64,000 nucleotides of DNA, taken from assembly GCA_005223375.1 (NCBI GenBank), contig RXOD01003802.1, positions 1-64,000 of the forward strand. Reading direction: 5' to 3'. Under the pieces are notes generated by a model. That model ran no database searches, was not told the DNA's origin, and saw only the letters and a program-made list of their open reading frames with translations. Below, piece by piece: positions 20,577 through 31,495 of the stretch (the first letter of the stretch is position 1; the number at the start of each line of letters is the position of its first letter). Source of the DNA: Amoebophrya sp. AT5.2 (lineage: Eukaryota; Sar; Dinophyceae; Syndiniales; Amoebophryaceae). Both the position numbers and the translations under genes were made by a program.

Positions 20577-23500
20577 TCATGAGATAAGATCTTGTACTTC
20601 GTCATCCACATCGCTGTAAACTATATCCGATTCCTCGTCTGGACCTGGAGGCTGCTCTGGCGGTCCGCTCAGCGGTTCCTGCTCTACTGAAGACAGCGGC
20701 GGTGGTCGTTCTCCCACGTCGTTGAGGCTCACCGTTCTTCCGTCGTCGGTGTCTACGCGCTCTCCCGGCATCTCTTGCGTCGTGGAGGCCAGCCTGGATG
20801 TCGGCCCCTCGCCCTCCATGCCGCTTTCCTCCCCTGGAGTTAGTTCTTCATCCAGCTTGCTTCTGATTCCCTTCTGCGCTTCCGTGTCGCTATCGACCAC
20901 CGCGCTGGTGGCATACGCTCCCATTATCGATGCCGACGTCTGCTCCGCTCTGGTGGACGATGCCCGCCGCACAGACGTCCTCGCGATTGAGGTGGACCTC
21001 CTCGGCTCTCCTAATTCGTCTTTCTGTACGTCTGCCTTACCCTCTCCTGGTGCTGTGTCCTCCACGTTGTCGTCGTCATCCGGTTGCTCTTCTGCTACCT
21101 TTGCTGAGTCCGCGGGCGCGGCTGTTTGTCCGCGAGGTAGCAGGCACCAAAAAAAGCACGCTGCCAGGGCGAGCAGCAAGAAGCCGAAACCCGCGAGCCT
21201 CAGCGACAGGTGGATGATGCCGATGCTCATCGCCTCACTTAAGTCGTCCTTGTCCACCCGCGTATTCCGCACGTTCTCGCGCAACCTCTTCCGCCGTTCC
21301 TCTGAGGTTTCCGGCAGCGCAGACTGCCGTGGCGGTGCAAGTGCCGGTCGGGGTAGTGCGGTGGACAGCACCGGAAAGTGGTCCGACATAACCGCCAAAT
21401 TACCTGGCTTCGACCCGGGTCCCGCTCCAGACTCGGGCACGACCATGGCGTGCCACGGAACGTTCGAGCGTATTGTACGGTAGAACGTGGTTGGCTCGCG
21501 TCTAGTGACCGCCGCGTTATCATTATCTCCGCCCTCGACATGGAATTGGGGCCACGGGAACGTCGCCACCTGGTCCACGTCGGCCATGTTGAGCTCGCCG
21601 TGAATCTCCTGGCCGAAGGCGCCACTCACGCCCCCATACTCCCAGCCCATGTGCGCAATGCCGGTACCCACGCACCCCCCTTCCGCGTACCCGTGCTTTT
21701 CGTTGAAAAAGTTTTTCGCGTCCTCCGGCGTGTTCAGCGGAATGGGATCACCCTCGTCATAGTCATCGAAGTCCTCCAGGTCCAGCTTTCTCACGCATTC
21801 GGGCTGGAAGGTCGGGTGCTCCGGCCCGAAAATCTGCTGCGACAGCGACAGCGACGTCGGGGAGGTTCGGGCTGGTGGGGCAGGCCCAGGCGTCGAGTTC
21901 GAGGTTGCGTTAGATGAACTCAGCGACAAGTAGGACGTCGATTTCGAGGTGGACGGGTCTTCAACATGATCATCTTCCCTTTCTTTATCTTGTTCCGCGT
22001 GGTCCTTCAGAAATGGTTTTTTCTTTTTTTCGGCGTACGCTTTCCTTTTCATGGCCTGAAACATGCCCCATTCCTTCTGGGTATAACCGTTAGGCAGAAC
22101 TTTGTCTTTCGCAGGTTTTTCTTTTTGCGTTTCATTTGCTTTGCCTTTGGGTCGTTCACCTTCTTCATCTTCCGACTGGACCGTTTGTGGTTTCTTGATC
22201 CGAGGCTCCTCATCCTCTGCTTTGTTCGCGTCGTACAGCGCCCTGTCCATTCCCGTCAAGAGCCTGAGAGCGTCGCCCCCGTCCTGGAAACCGAAGGGAC
22301 GGGATGTCGCTTCGTCCACCCCGTCACCAAAGATATTCGCGACCTCCTGCGCAAAGTGTGCGTTCACGCGGTGAAAGTTGGTATCGCCCCCCAGAATGAC
22401 GTGCACATTCGTCGAAGGACGGTTCTCGGCATCCTGGCGATCGGCTTGTTTCCGCACGACGGCCTCCACCACCTCGTGCACGAACAAGGCCGTCTCGTGC
22501 AATTGATTCACCATGACGCGGAAACTGTTTGCCTCGTGCGATCTTAAAACCGGGTCCTCCTCGTCCAGTTGCCGGTCCCGCAGCGCGCTGGTGGTCACAC
22601 TGTGTTGCGTGTGGAAGTTGAAGACCACGATATACTCCACCGCATGCGCCGCTTTTGGATCAGATTGTTTAATTCTGCGATCGAAGACGCCGGCGAGCAC
22701 CCCCTTTGCCGCCATGCGACTATAGTCCGTCGCCTGGGAGAATTGACGAAAAATCCACGTGCCGGCGTGACCCGTGTCAACGTTCCCAGTGGGGGGCACA
22801 GCTTCGGACCTTCCCCACCAGTCGTAGCGGGAGGAGACTCCGCCGAGCAGGAGCGCAAGGCCCGACAGCGCGACGTAGAATGCGAAAACCAATCCAAGTA
22901 TTCGCCAGTTCGCGAGCGGGGCCGCGGGAGCAGCTTTGTTTTCCTCATCCTGCGTCCTCTGCCGCGACCTCAAAAAGATGGCAGAGAGCGCCACAACGAC
23001 GGGAAGCAGCACCAGGTGCGCAATTACCGACCCGAGAAATCGGCCGTAACTGCCGTCACGCAGAAACGCGAGGACAGCGCCCGGAAGGCCGAGCACACAG
23101 GCGTCTAGAATGAAGAAGAAGCCTGCGCCGTACGTGTACGCAACCGCGTTGAAGAACGCGACCATGACCAGCCCCGCGCCAACCGCGCCTGCCGCGAAGA
23201 ACAGAAGCAGCGCTCCGAGCTTAGCGCCGGGGCTCTTCGCCGTGCGCACGTAGGTGGAGCCGCAACAGGAGTACGCGACCGCAGCGCCGCCGAGGGCCAC
23301 GACCAGCCAGAACATCCAGTCCTTGAGCGGCGGGGAGTAGCTCCGAAAGGTGTCAGGGGTGCCACCTCCGTCCCCGGAAAGCCGGTAGAAATGCTCGTCC
23401 TCGGCCATGACGTCCGCCGCCGTGACTGCGTCGACGCCGGCCTCGGTCGCGTTCAGCAGCCGCAGCCGCCGGTGGTCATAGCACGTCATCAGGCCAGAGT

Positions 23501-24131
23501 TCATGCCGGTGGGGTTGTGCATCTGCCCCGCGTACAGGGGGGAGCAGCGCACCTCTGTGTCGTCGTCCTCAGGGGTATCGACGTGCCGGTTGCGGAACAC
23601 GTTCGAATGCTCCCCGGCCCAGCTAAAGGTCCACATCTCCTGGTACAGGTAGAAATCGAGAAAGTGCCCGTGGCAGTTTCCTGCTTTTTTGCAGTGCTTG
23701 TCGAAATCGTCCCGGAGGTTGCGAAAAAGCACGTCGAACACCCAGTCCGTACGCCGGGTGGCGCGGGGGAACGTATGGTGAATGAAGTCGGGAAACAAAT
23801 CCACGTTGTACTGCAGGGTGCGGATCTCGTGAATATGATGCTCCTTCTCGAGGATGCCGTCGTCTTCCTTGTTCATCTTCTTGTCCTCATTGGCATTGCC
23901 CTGCTTGGACTTCTTGTGAAGGCGACCCGCACCCGCTTGCCGTTCTGTTGCGAGAAGCTCGTTGTTGACGCTGAACTCCGCAAAGTTGGCGCCCGCAGCC
24001 GACAAGGACATGTGCCGGGCGCGCAGTGACCGGCCACCGGCACCACGAGGTGCCGACAACGCTGCAGTTGCCGACGCCGCGAAAGCACAGCGGACGAGTA
24101 GAGGGAATGCCAGCCTAACGACCGTCCCCAT
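20577..24131 (-). CDS. membrane-bound endonuclease/exonuclease/phosphatase-fold protein, neutral sphingomyelinase-like
   Basis: One intronless frame of 1184 residues. I start at 24131 (CAAAATGG context just after an AG) rather than at the frame's first ATG, because a signal peptide then begins at residue 1 (VVRLAFPLLVRCAFAASATAALS). Catalytic motifs of the sphingomyelinase branch appear in order: TLQYNVDLF near 105, YQEMWTFSW near 163-171, NSGLMTCY near 211, KGVLAGV near 476, VVFNFHTQ near 502, ILGGDTNF, and MSDHFPV near the C-terminal side. Expected metal and catalytic residues (N, E, D/N, D/H) are all present. Between NSGL and KGVL, residues 272-431 hold five hydrophobic segments, and one more follows the catalytic domain. 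The middle also has a long charged insertion (about 650-770). Likely reaction: phosphodiester cleavage of a membrane lipid such as sphingomyelin. Substrate is inferred from the motif set. Confidence 0.85.
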   Translation of the reverse strand: MGTVVRLAFPLLVRCAFAASATAALSAPRGAGGRSLRARHMSLSAAGANFAEFSVNNELLATERQAGAGRLHKKSKQGNANEDKKMNKEDDGILEKEHHIHEIRTLQYNVDLFPDFIHHTFPRATRRTDWVFDVLFRNLRDDFDKHCKKAGNCHGHFLDFYLYQEMWTFSWAGEHSNVFRNRHVDTPEDDDTEVRCSPLYAGQMHNPTGMNSGLMTCYDHRRLRLLNATEAGVDAVTAADVMAEDEHFYRLSGDGGGTPDTFRSYSPPLKDWMFWLVVALGGAAVAYSCCGSTYVRTAKSPGAKLGALLLFFAAGAVGAGLVMVAFFNAVAYTYGAGFFFILDACVLGLPGAVLAFLRDGSYGRFLGSVIAHLVLLPVVVALSAIFLRSRQRTQDEENKAAPAAPLANWRILGLVFAFYVALSGLALLLGGVSSRYDWWGRSEAVPPTGNVDTGHAGTWIFRQFSQATDYSRMAAKGVLAGVFDRRIKQSDPKAAHAVEYIVVFNFHTQHSVTTSALRDRQLDEEDPVLRSHEANSFRVMVNQLHETALFVHEVVEAVVRKQADRQDAENRPSTNVHVILGGDTNFHRVNAHFAQEVANIFGDGVDEATSRPFGFQDGGDALRLLTGMDRALYDANKAEDEEPRIKKPQTVQSEDEEGERPKGKANETQKEKPAKDKVLPNGYTQKEWGMFQAMKRKAYAEKKKKPFLKDHAEQDKEREDDHVEDPSTSKSTSYLSLSSSNATSNSTPGPAPPARTSPTSLSLSQQIFGPEHPTFQPECVRKLDLEDFDDYDEGDPIPLNTPEDAKNFFNEKHGYAEGGCVGTGIAHMGWEYGGVSGAFGQEIHGELNMADVDQVATFPWPQFHVEGGDNDNAAVTRREPTTFYRTIRSNVPWHAMVVPESGAGPGSKPGNLAVMSDHFPVLSTALPRPALAPPRQSALPETSEERRKRLRENVRNTRVDKDDLSEAMSIGIIHLSLRLAGFGFLLLALAACFFWCLLPRGQTAAPADSAKVAEEQPDDDDNVEDTAPGEGKADVQKDELGEPRRSTSIARTSVRRASSTRAEQTSASIMGAYATSAVVDSDTEAQKGIRSKLDEELTPGEESGMEGEGPTSRLASTTQEMPGERVDTDDGRTVSLNDVGERPPPLSSVEQEPLSGPPEQPPGPDEESDIVYSDVDDEVQDLIS

Positions 24132-25258
24132 TTTGGCAAGTCTCTTCCTCGGCTCTATCGACTTGGTAGTTGTAAAGTGTTGGTGTTCTATCGAACTCGA
24201 GGAGCGGGCTGCGGGTTCTTGAAGTTGAGTCTTGAGGCCCTTGGCCTTGCCCTTGAACAACAAAAGCAAGCGGTATCGATGCCCAGCAAGTTGTGGAAAA
24301 AGAAGAACAAAACGAGACGTCCTCGTCTTGATGCGCACTATACATAGCAGATCGATGTGGAATCAGGAGCAGCGCAGCCGTTGGAGGTGGGTACGATATC
24401 TCCTGGTTCAGTGCTGCTACTGCTAGTGGACCGAATGGCAAGAACGAATACGATTCATTTTGGTACAGCTCTGTTGCCCAGACTTGTCACGATTGATGAA
24501 TATACAATACCCCACCCGTGAACTGAAACTGATATTAGACAACTAGTACTGAATTATTCAGAATATTATTTAGTGAATACCGACAGATACGACGTGGACG
24601 TCCGTAGTGAGTCCTAGTTTGACACCCTCCCACGCCCACGAACACGATCCCATTCAATAATTCATTAACGAAATAACTCTGCGATTGCGAAGATGAAGCA
24701 CTGAATGGCATTTCGGGCGCATCGACAACATACGACTTGGGCTCCTGATCCTGCTCCTGCCACCGAGGCAGTCTTCATCACGACAAAACATCGCGAAATC
24801 CCGGCACGCACATCGTCGATAAGCACCGCGCCCCGACATGAGAAGCAACAAAGTGCCGCCCTTCGACCTCTCTATCGCAAGCGTCTCCCATCAAGCGTCA
24901 ACGAAGACGAACACGACATAACGAAGGCTTCCTCCCATGCTTCATTTTCACACTCTTTTGACGAGCGCAAGCGCGGTCGGAACCGGAAGTGAGTCCCGCT
25001 CCGGGCGTAAACTAAGTCAGTCCATGTCACTGTCACTGCGCGGCTTTTCGCACTGCACAGAACTGCACTCGACGTCCAGTTGATCGCGAAGAAATGAAAA
25101 AAATGAGAATCGTCGTCTACCAAGAATACTGCATGTGCATGGATAGTCTGTGATCGTCGGAGTCATTCTTGGAAAAAGCTCGGCTAAGTATTGCTTGTGC
25201 AAAATAAAGACCAGAGAGCCAGGTGTTCTTGTCGTGGCACATCAGGCTACAACGAACG
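24132..25258. other. intergenic region, no supported gene
   Basis: The upstream extension of the sphingomyelinase frame to 24338 is open but lies before the likely spliced-leader acceptor. Beyond it I see AT-rich DNA without domains. Confidence 0.5.
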
Positions 25259-28200
25259 TCAATCGTGGGGTGGGTCTGCGTCACGGTCGTCTTCTGCGTC
25301 TTCCGGTGATGAGAAAGGGTTAGTTTTTACAGACGTTCTCTTTCTGTTTCCCCGTCCCGCGGACGCATCCTCGGTATTCTCCGGGGCGCCACTGGTGCTG
25401 GTTCGTATTCGCGGATGCGGCAATAGCGGGCTCTTTTCGGGCTTGCCTTCTTCTTGTGGCGGAAGCTGAATCGTTTTTGGAACGCCCTCTCCCCTGCACT
25501 CCGCCCCGCCAAGTGATCTCAAATCGAGGGGCGGCAATGACTTGACCAGGGCCCGGTCTTTTGCTGCCGATTGCCGCAAAATGAACTGGTCGAATTCATC
25601 CAGTAATGACGTCGCAGCGGAGCGGGCAGAAGTAGTGCCTGTCCGCACCGTATTTCCCCCACGATCTTCTCCGCTGTGACCAGTAGTAGATCCCCCTGAG
25701 CGGAAGCGAGAATTACGATCGTTCGGTACATCAGTTCTTCCACTCGCATCTCTAGTTCCAAGAGAGAGTGAAGGTGAGCCGTTCCTTTTCCGCCCGGCCT
25801 TGCCGCTTGCAGAGGTTGACGAGTGGCGCGGCTCGGACTCTGGAAACTTCTCTACGTCCGGCCCTAGCTGCTGCGTACACGAGTGGTCGAGGGAAGCGTG
25901 GTCACCGTGGTGAGACGCCCTGCTTGGCTGTCGCTCCGGTGCTTCATCGGGTCCTCGTCCGGTGACCACGGGTTCTTCTACTGACGAGGTCTCTCTATCG
26001 TCGCCGTCTTCACCACCAGCACCCGCCCCCGTGGTGGAGGCCATGGTATCCTTACTTGCGCTGCTGGCACTTTCAATTTCATCTTGTGGTTTGCTGATCG
26101 TCTCGTTTTGGCGAGTGCCCTCTGCAGGAACTTTGGCTCGATGCGCGTGTGAAGCTGTTGCGTCGGTGTGTGCGAGAGGTGTAGTTGATGCCGGAGTGAA
26201 AGTGATGCCTTCGTCCTCGAAAACACTGGACGAGAAAGTATGTTGTTCGGCGAATGGCAGTGCTCCTCGCTCCACCTGTAAAGACACAGTCAGTGAAGAG
26301 TACACGGGCCTGTTGAAACATTGCCGCGATCAGGTTCAGGGTGACGGCTGTCCTGTGCATTATCCTCAGTGTCAGTGCGTCAGACATCAAATAGAAATAC
26401 AAAACCGTAAAAAGCATGTACGGCGAAGCCGATTTTTCCCGAATCGATCTCGAGGTTATCACCGCTGTATATGGGACCGTAGGGGGAATCGATCTGTTCC
26501 TGCTCTGGCGCGGCGAGCTCTTCTAGATGTTCTTGTCGCTCCGTTCTCCATAAGTGCGGGTTCTCACGCAGGAATTGTGGCGTTGCGTCGGCAAGCCCGC
26601 AATAACGGTTGTTCTGTCAAGCATCCAATCGACAGCGTGATCATGATGTTGACCGAGGATCGCGGAATCAACAACAAATGAAGAACGCGGTGACAGCACT
26701 GCTAAGCAGGCAATAGTGAACTAAGTAATTTGTCTAAGTTAGTAGGCATCATCATCATCATCGAGTGAAGCTATGATAACTTTTTTTAGTTTTAGACAAA
26801 TACTTTGTGCTCTCCGAGGAGCAGCCGCTTCAGTGTCTTCGCGGACTCTACTACTGGCGGCGGAGGGAGTGGGCTCTCTGGCGCGACGAACGCATAGAGC
26901 ACCACCACAAGCCAGTACAGTAGCGCAGTCGTTGCCGTCACCGCAAACTGGATTGGTCCCAGCCAGCGCCACAAGGAAAAACTATCGTACCAAGCTTGGC
27001 CATAGTAGAAATCGTCCGCAGTGCGCGAGATCAGCCGCAACCGGTTCCGAACATGCCTCGGCATCTCCGCGGGCGTGGCAACTGTGATTGTAGTCGTAGT
27101 CCCAACGAACTCAACTCACACTCACTGAAAGCAGAATAACAAGTTAGTAAGTTATTCATCAAGTACTCAGGTGTTGCAGCCAGCCAACGTCCAAGTCCGG
27201 GTGCCTGAGGATGTCACGCGGCACGTCGAGAACCGGCGACAACTCCACGCTCAAGTCGCGCTGAATCACAGTGCGGCTGTGTTTGTCGAGTCGATGGGAG
27301 TCATTGTCTGAATTTCTGCGCGTTCAAGACGAAGCAGTAGGGCTAGGGGCCACTAACTTGACGAGCCTCGCAATCTTCATCTCGGCACCGGCACGGGCTT
27401 ACTTTACAAAATCAAAAACAGACGAGAACGAGTACTAAATGTAATAAAAGTATCATGTTCGGCCGCTGTAGTAGTACATTGCGAAGAAGATTGGCAGCAG
27501 CCCCATCGGCAGCAAAAAGCTGACCATCGCCACATCGGCCCAAACCGTTTTCGCCGGCGACTTCAGCCACAACCCCCACACCACCGCGAATCCTACAAAT
27601 GGTATCGCCAGCACCAGCATGAGGACGACGGCGAAAACTTGGTGCAGCGCGACGTGATGGTCAAACACGCCACACAGCATGTTCTTGTCCAGAAACAAGT
27701 TCGAGAGGGCCTGTATACAAAATTTTATTTTTGTTTTCTAGCCAAGTAATTTTTTTAAAGTTGACGATAACTCGCGAGAATTTTGAGTCTATGGACCGGG
27801 TCTTTCTCCGCCGGGAGGCTCGTACACGCCCAGGAGACGACGTCAATGAAGGCCGTGCGCCCGTGGACGTACTGGAGCCAGTTGCACAGCACGTGGTAGT
27901 AGTTGCCTCCCTTGTGGCCGCTCATCGGAACCAGCTCCCCTCCCGGACCACCCGGCACGTCGCAGCGTACCTCTGCGTCTAGGTAGAACAAACTCGACTT
28001 GATTTCCACGCTGCGGAAGGGCCGCGTCTCCTCGCTGTCGCTGATCACCCGTCCATTGGCCCAGCTCGTGGACAGTAGCAGGAATGCGAGCAGGCAGCCG
28101 TAGACTACGGAGCCGAGCAGGAGGAAGCGCAAAGCGGACTCCTGCCTGCGGTAAAAAGTTCCCACTTGGCGGGCATCCCACCAGCGTTTCAATTTGCGTT

Positions 28201-28810
28201 CGAATTTCCGCATCTGCTTCGCGGTCACGACGTCTTCCGAGAGCACGCCGTCGGGCTCGGGTGGCTCGTCCTGTAGTTGATGTCCCGGCGGGAAATCATC
28301 GGTGTGCGGCGTAGTTGGTGGAGGATCAACATCAAAATTCGCGTTGCTGGAGCATGGCGAAGAAGTCGGCGCAGCTGCGTTGTAGTAGTACTGCCGGAAC
28401 CCCCCGCTGCCCATTTGTTCGCCTCCTCCTAAGCCCGACGGTGATGTCGTGTGTGCGCCGTGTGGGTGAGGGTTGTAGAAGTAGTGACCGATTGATATTG
28501 TGTCCACCTCCACGTCGTACTCTCCATTTTGCCCCCGGCTGCTACTTCCTCCCACTTCTCTTCGTCCGATGAACTTGCTTCGGGACGAAGACGCTGGCGA
28601 GCTTCCAGTAATGGGCATGCTGGGATTTGATGTTGCAGCTGCTGCCCCCCCACTCGCCGCGGTGGACGAGCAAGTCGCTACCGTTTCCTTGCTCGGCTGC
28701 CGGGACGAAACCAACGTGGGCGGTCTGTCGGAATAACCTGCTAGCGCCGAGGCCCCACCGCCCCCACGTGCACCGCGACCACGGTAGTGCATGCGATCGG
28801 ATGCAGCCAT
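25259..28810 (-). CDS. four-helix membrane protein with long disordered ends, six exons
   Basis: Exons 28810-27842, 27710-27478, 27315-27167, 27081-26804, 26613-26422 and 26275-25259 give 945 aa. All junctions except the first use a clear donor (GTACTA, GTACTT, GTATTT, GTACAT) and close in phase; the first uses GTCGTC and could be slightly off. The N-terminal 220 residues are Gly/Ser-rich and disordered. Hydrophobic helices follow: LRFLLLGSVVYGCLLAFLLL, VFAVVLMLVLAIPFVGFAVV, VAMVSFLLPMGLLPIFF and FAVTATTALLYWLVVVLYAF, with a 100-residue conserved-looking loop between helices 1 and 2 containing one CDVPG and one VLCNW cysteine. After a charged segment (PQFLRENPHLWRTERQEHLEE) the last 340 residues are again Ser/Thr-rich and probably a cytoplasmic tail. 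I do not recognise the family. Confidence 0.65.
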
Positions 28811-30275
28811 CTTCCACTTCTCTCCGAAGAAGAAGATGGTCCGGCACCCACCGCCGCCGGTGGAGCCGTTGCTGCGTTACTGTTGGTTCGCTGAGCGTGC
28901 GAGAGAAGATCGGCTAGTTCTGCTCTCCTTTCGCTATTTGTTTTTTCCCTCCTGGCCTGCGCCTGGACGGATAGTGCCGCGGACGCAACGAACAAGGGAT
29001 GAGAATTTAAAGATCATAGGAAATAGGAGAGTAGGAGACGAAGTGTGATGAAGATGACAAAAATATAAAAACTACAAATAACAGTCAGTATAGGTATAGC
29101 AGTATTGGCGCTCCGAACTACCTTATAAAAAAATACCTACTATCAATAAAAAGCGGAGTAGTAGTGCTATTGCGCCGTACGTACCACGAGTAGGAGTATT
29201 GCAGCTAGTGAAAGTGAATCCGTGCCATCACTTGCGGTTGCGATCTTGTTGTTCGCAAGTAGCCATCGGCTACCGAGCATCTCAGGCGAGAAAAAATGAA
29301 TCCAGGTGCGTCTTTTTGTAGTCGATCGGTGTGGTTTGGCCTCATCGAGTTCCAAACTCTACAAACGACTCACACCGACTCAGCACGCTCAGCGGCTTCG
29401 ACGAAGCAGGTTCTCTCCTCGTCGATTCAACATTCAAGAGCATTGGCATCGCTGGCTCTAGTTACGTTTCAATAAAGTTCCTCACCTTGATGTGCCGACC
29501 GCTCTGTCGTTATTTCACTCGTTGCTACGTAGTTATCGGCATCGGACACCACGAAAAACTGGGAAGGGCACTGGTGAACTCACATAAAACGCGACTTCGA
29601 CTCTAGCGCGTGCAAAAGCAAACCTCCGACAAAACCAACGAACGGAGAAGCGCGCCCGTTGAAGATGATCCTGACATCGAAAAAACACAAACATGTAGTT
29701 CCCTCCGCCGATCATGTGGAGGCGCGTCTGCACAGAGCGGTTTCGACAGTATTTGTCGTTGCAGAAAGAGCGCGCCAAAAATCCTCCATCAGCAGAAGCG
29801 GATGGTCGAGAAGCTGGCTTGTTCTCGTTAAGTCCACCCCGACCCTGGTAGAAGATGGATCTTCTCCGTGCGTCAATTTTTTCGTAGTGAGCTGCGCTGC
29901 TCCTACACTTTATTTCTTATTGTTGAAAGAATTTGTTATCGCAGTGCCCGTTCTTCGACTAGCTCAAAAGAAAGCCCCAAGTAGAAATGAACGGATGATC
30001 ATGTGGTCGAGGACGCCGCTGCTCTGTGCGTCGTTTGAAGGGGAAGATTACGATTACCGACCACGTCGGGGGGTGAATCAATAAATATGATTTTGATTAT
30101 GATTGAAGTGGCTCAATCCTCGCCTCCACCAATCCCACCGCCCGGCTCACCCGTCCAGAATGGAGGCGCAGCAGCCCACCTCGTCCATAATTTCCGCCAG
30201 CCATGCCGCACTTTCATGTCTCTATCGCATCTCGACACTTGCAAGACACCCAGTCCGCATGATCGATCCCACGGC
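28811..30275. other. intergenic region, no supported gene
   Basis: About 1.4 kb with overlapping frames on both strands, none with a domain or splice pattern. The stretch 29040-29160 is AT-rich. Confidence 0.45.
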
Positions 30276-30607
30276 TCATTGCTGGGGCACATCTGGAAAG
30301 CATTCCTCAAAGGTGTTCTTCGCGTGCTTTTGCTCGTGGTGCATTTTTGCCATCTTTACCTGCGTGGACATAAAACTCTGCAGGCAGATCTTGCACTGCA
30401 GGGTCATGCACGCCGTATTGTTCGCGAGCTGCGAGTTGCCTGTCGTCGTGAGAAAATTAAATTTTCAGCCTCAGCCTCGTTTATAAGACTTTGAATAAAT
30501 GACAAAAGATCGTTTTGGTTTTTAGTACCGTCCTTCGCGTATTTTGCTGCTCGCTTTGCCGCGTCGGCGCGTTTTCTGTTCGCTTCACACCCGTTGGATC
30601 GGCCCAT
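30276..30607 (-). CDS. small C2H2 zinc-finger protein, ZNF706/At2g23090-like
   Basis: Exons 30607-30529 and 30439-30276 join in phase 1 (donor GTACTA, acceptor GACAG) to give 80 aa, close to the usual 75-80 of this family. The N terminus is the short basic 4F5-like segment (GRSNGCEANRKRADAAKR). The finger is C42-x2-C45-x14-H60-x4-H65, in the context LQCKICLQSFM and HHEQKH. The C terminus, HAKNTFEECFPDVPQQ, matches the family pattern of HPK...ECFP. Members are tiny nuclear or cytosolic proteins; human ZNF706 represses stem-cell genes, but a function here is unknown. The family call rests on the order of basic start, single finger and ECFP tail. Confidence 0.85.
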
Positions 30608-31495
30608 TCTGTCTGCAAAACCAGAAGCTAATCTTAAATGCACGTAGGTCTAGGTAGGGGTAGGCTACCTAGTAACTATAGTAGAGCTGTTAAGTCGGAA
30701 CGAATTGGGAAAAGGAACGATTTGTGGTCGATGGTAGCTAAGGTGGCTGTCTACGATAGTATGGAGCAACGGTCGAGAAGCTTTGGTACTCTACTAATCT
30801 GTTCGGTTGCGTTGTAAATAGTTTTGATTGATTTCTGGAATGTTAGTTGAGGTAGGTCGTCGAGGAGCGGCGACTGTTGTCTTGTGTTTGATTGAATCGA
30901 AGGAGCGCTTCAGAAAATCTTGATCTCGATCCCGCCCGCGAGCGTCGATTTTACGGTACTCCCGGAGTAGGTAAAGTAGAGCAAGTAAGAATTTGGGATC
31001 CATGATTGAAACGTTTTTCTAGTTTTCTCTATGAGTACAACCCCAGCAGCGCGTAACTTTGGGGGTATCATTCTGACCGAGTCCATGTGTTCCTCAAGTG
31101 AACACGCCCTGCGTCCAGATTCATTGCGCATCTGAATCTTTTTCATCATGCATGTCCATGTTGCAATACCATGCATTACCAACCTGAGTATCACCTGCTG
31201 CAGTCTGTTTTCTTCGATCAGCGATGCTTTGATCCGCTAGATTTTCGATCTGTCGTGCAAGCACACAGCTGCAGTTGGTTTACTTAGTTACAGGATACAT
31301 TTTTTTTTGGCACAACTCAACGGAAGCTTTCAGAAGCATGAGATTCTCCTTGATGCATTTCATTTCCGTTCTACGGCCTCTCAAGCTTGACGCGTTTCGT
31401 CACATCACTGTTCATCCACGGGGCGCAATGTACTTACTTCTAACTTCCTATCTCCACGCTCCTTGTGGTCCTTGTTCGCAAGTATAAGGAGAATG
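30608..31495. other. intergenic region, no supported gene
   Basis: The minus-strand frame at 30910-31194 is open but shows no domain. AT-rich with several short T-runs. Nothing else seen. Confidence 0.45.

Noticed and set aside
20722..22547. Several long plus-strand frames
   Set aside because: They lie opposite the sphingomyelinase-like gene, whose minus-strand frame carries all the catalytic motifs; the plus-strand frames show no domains.
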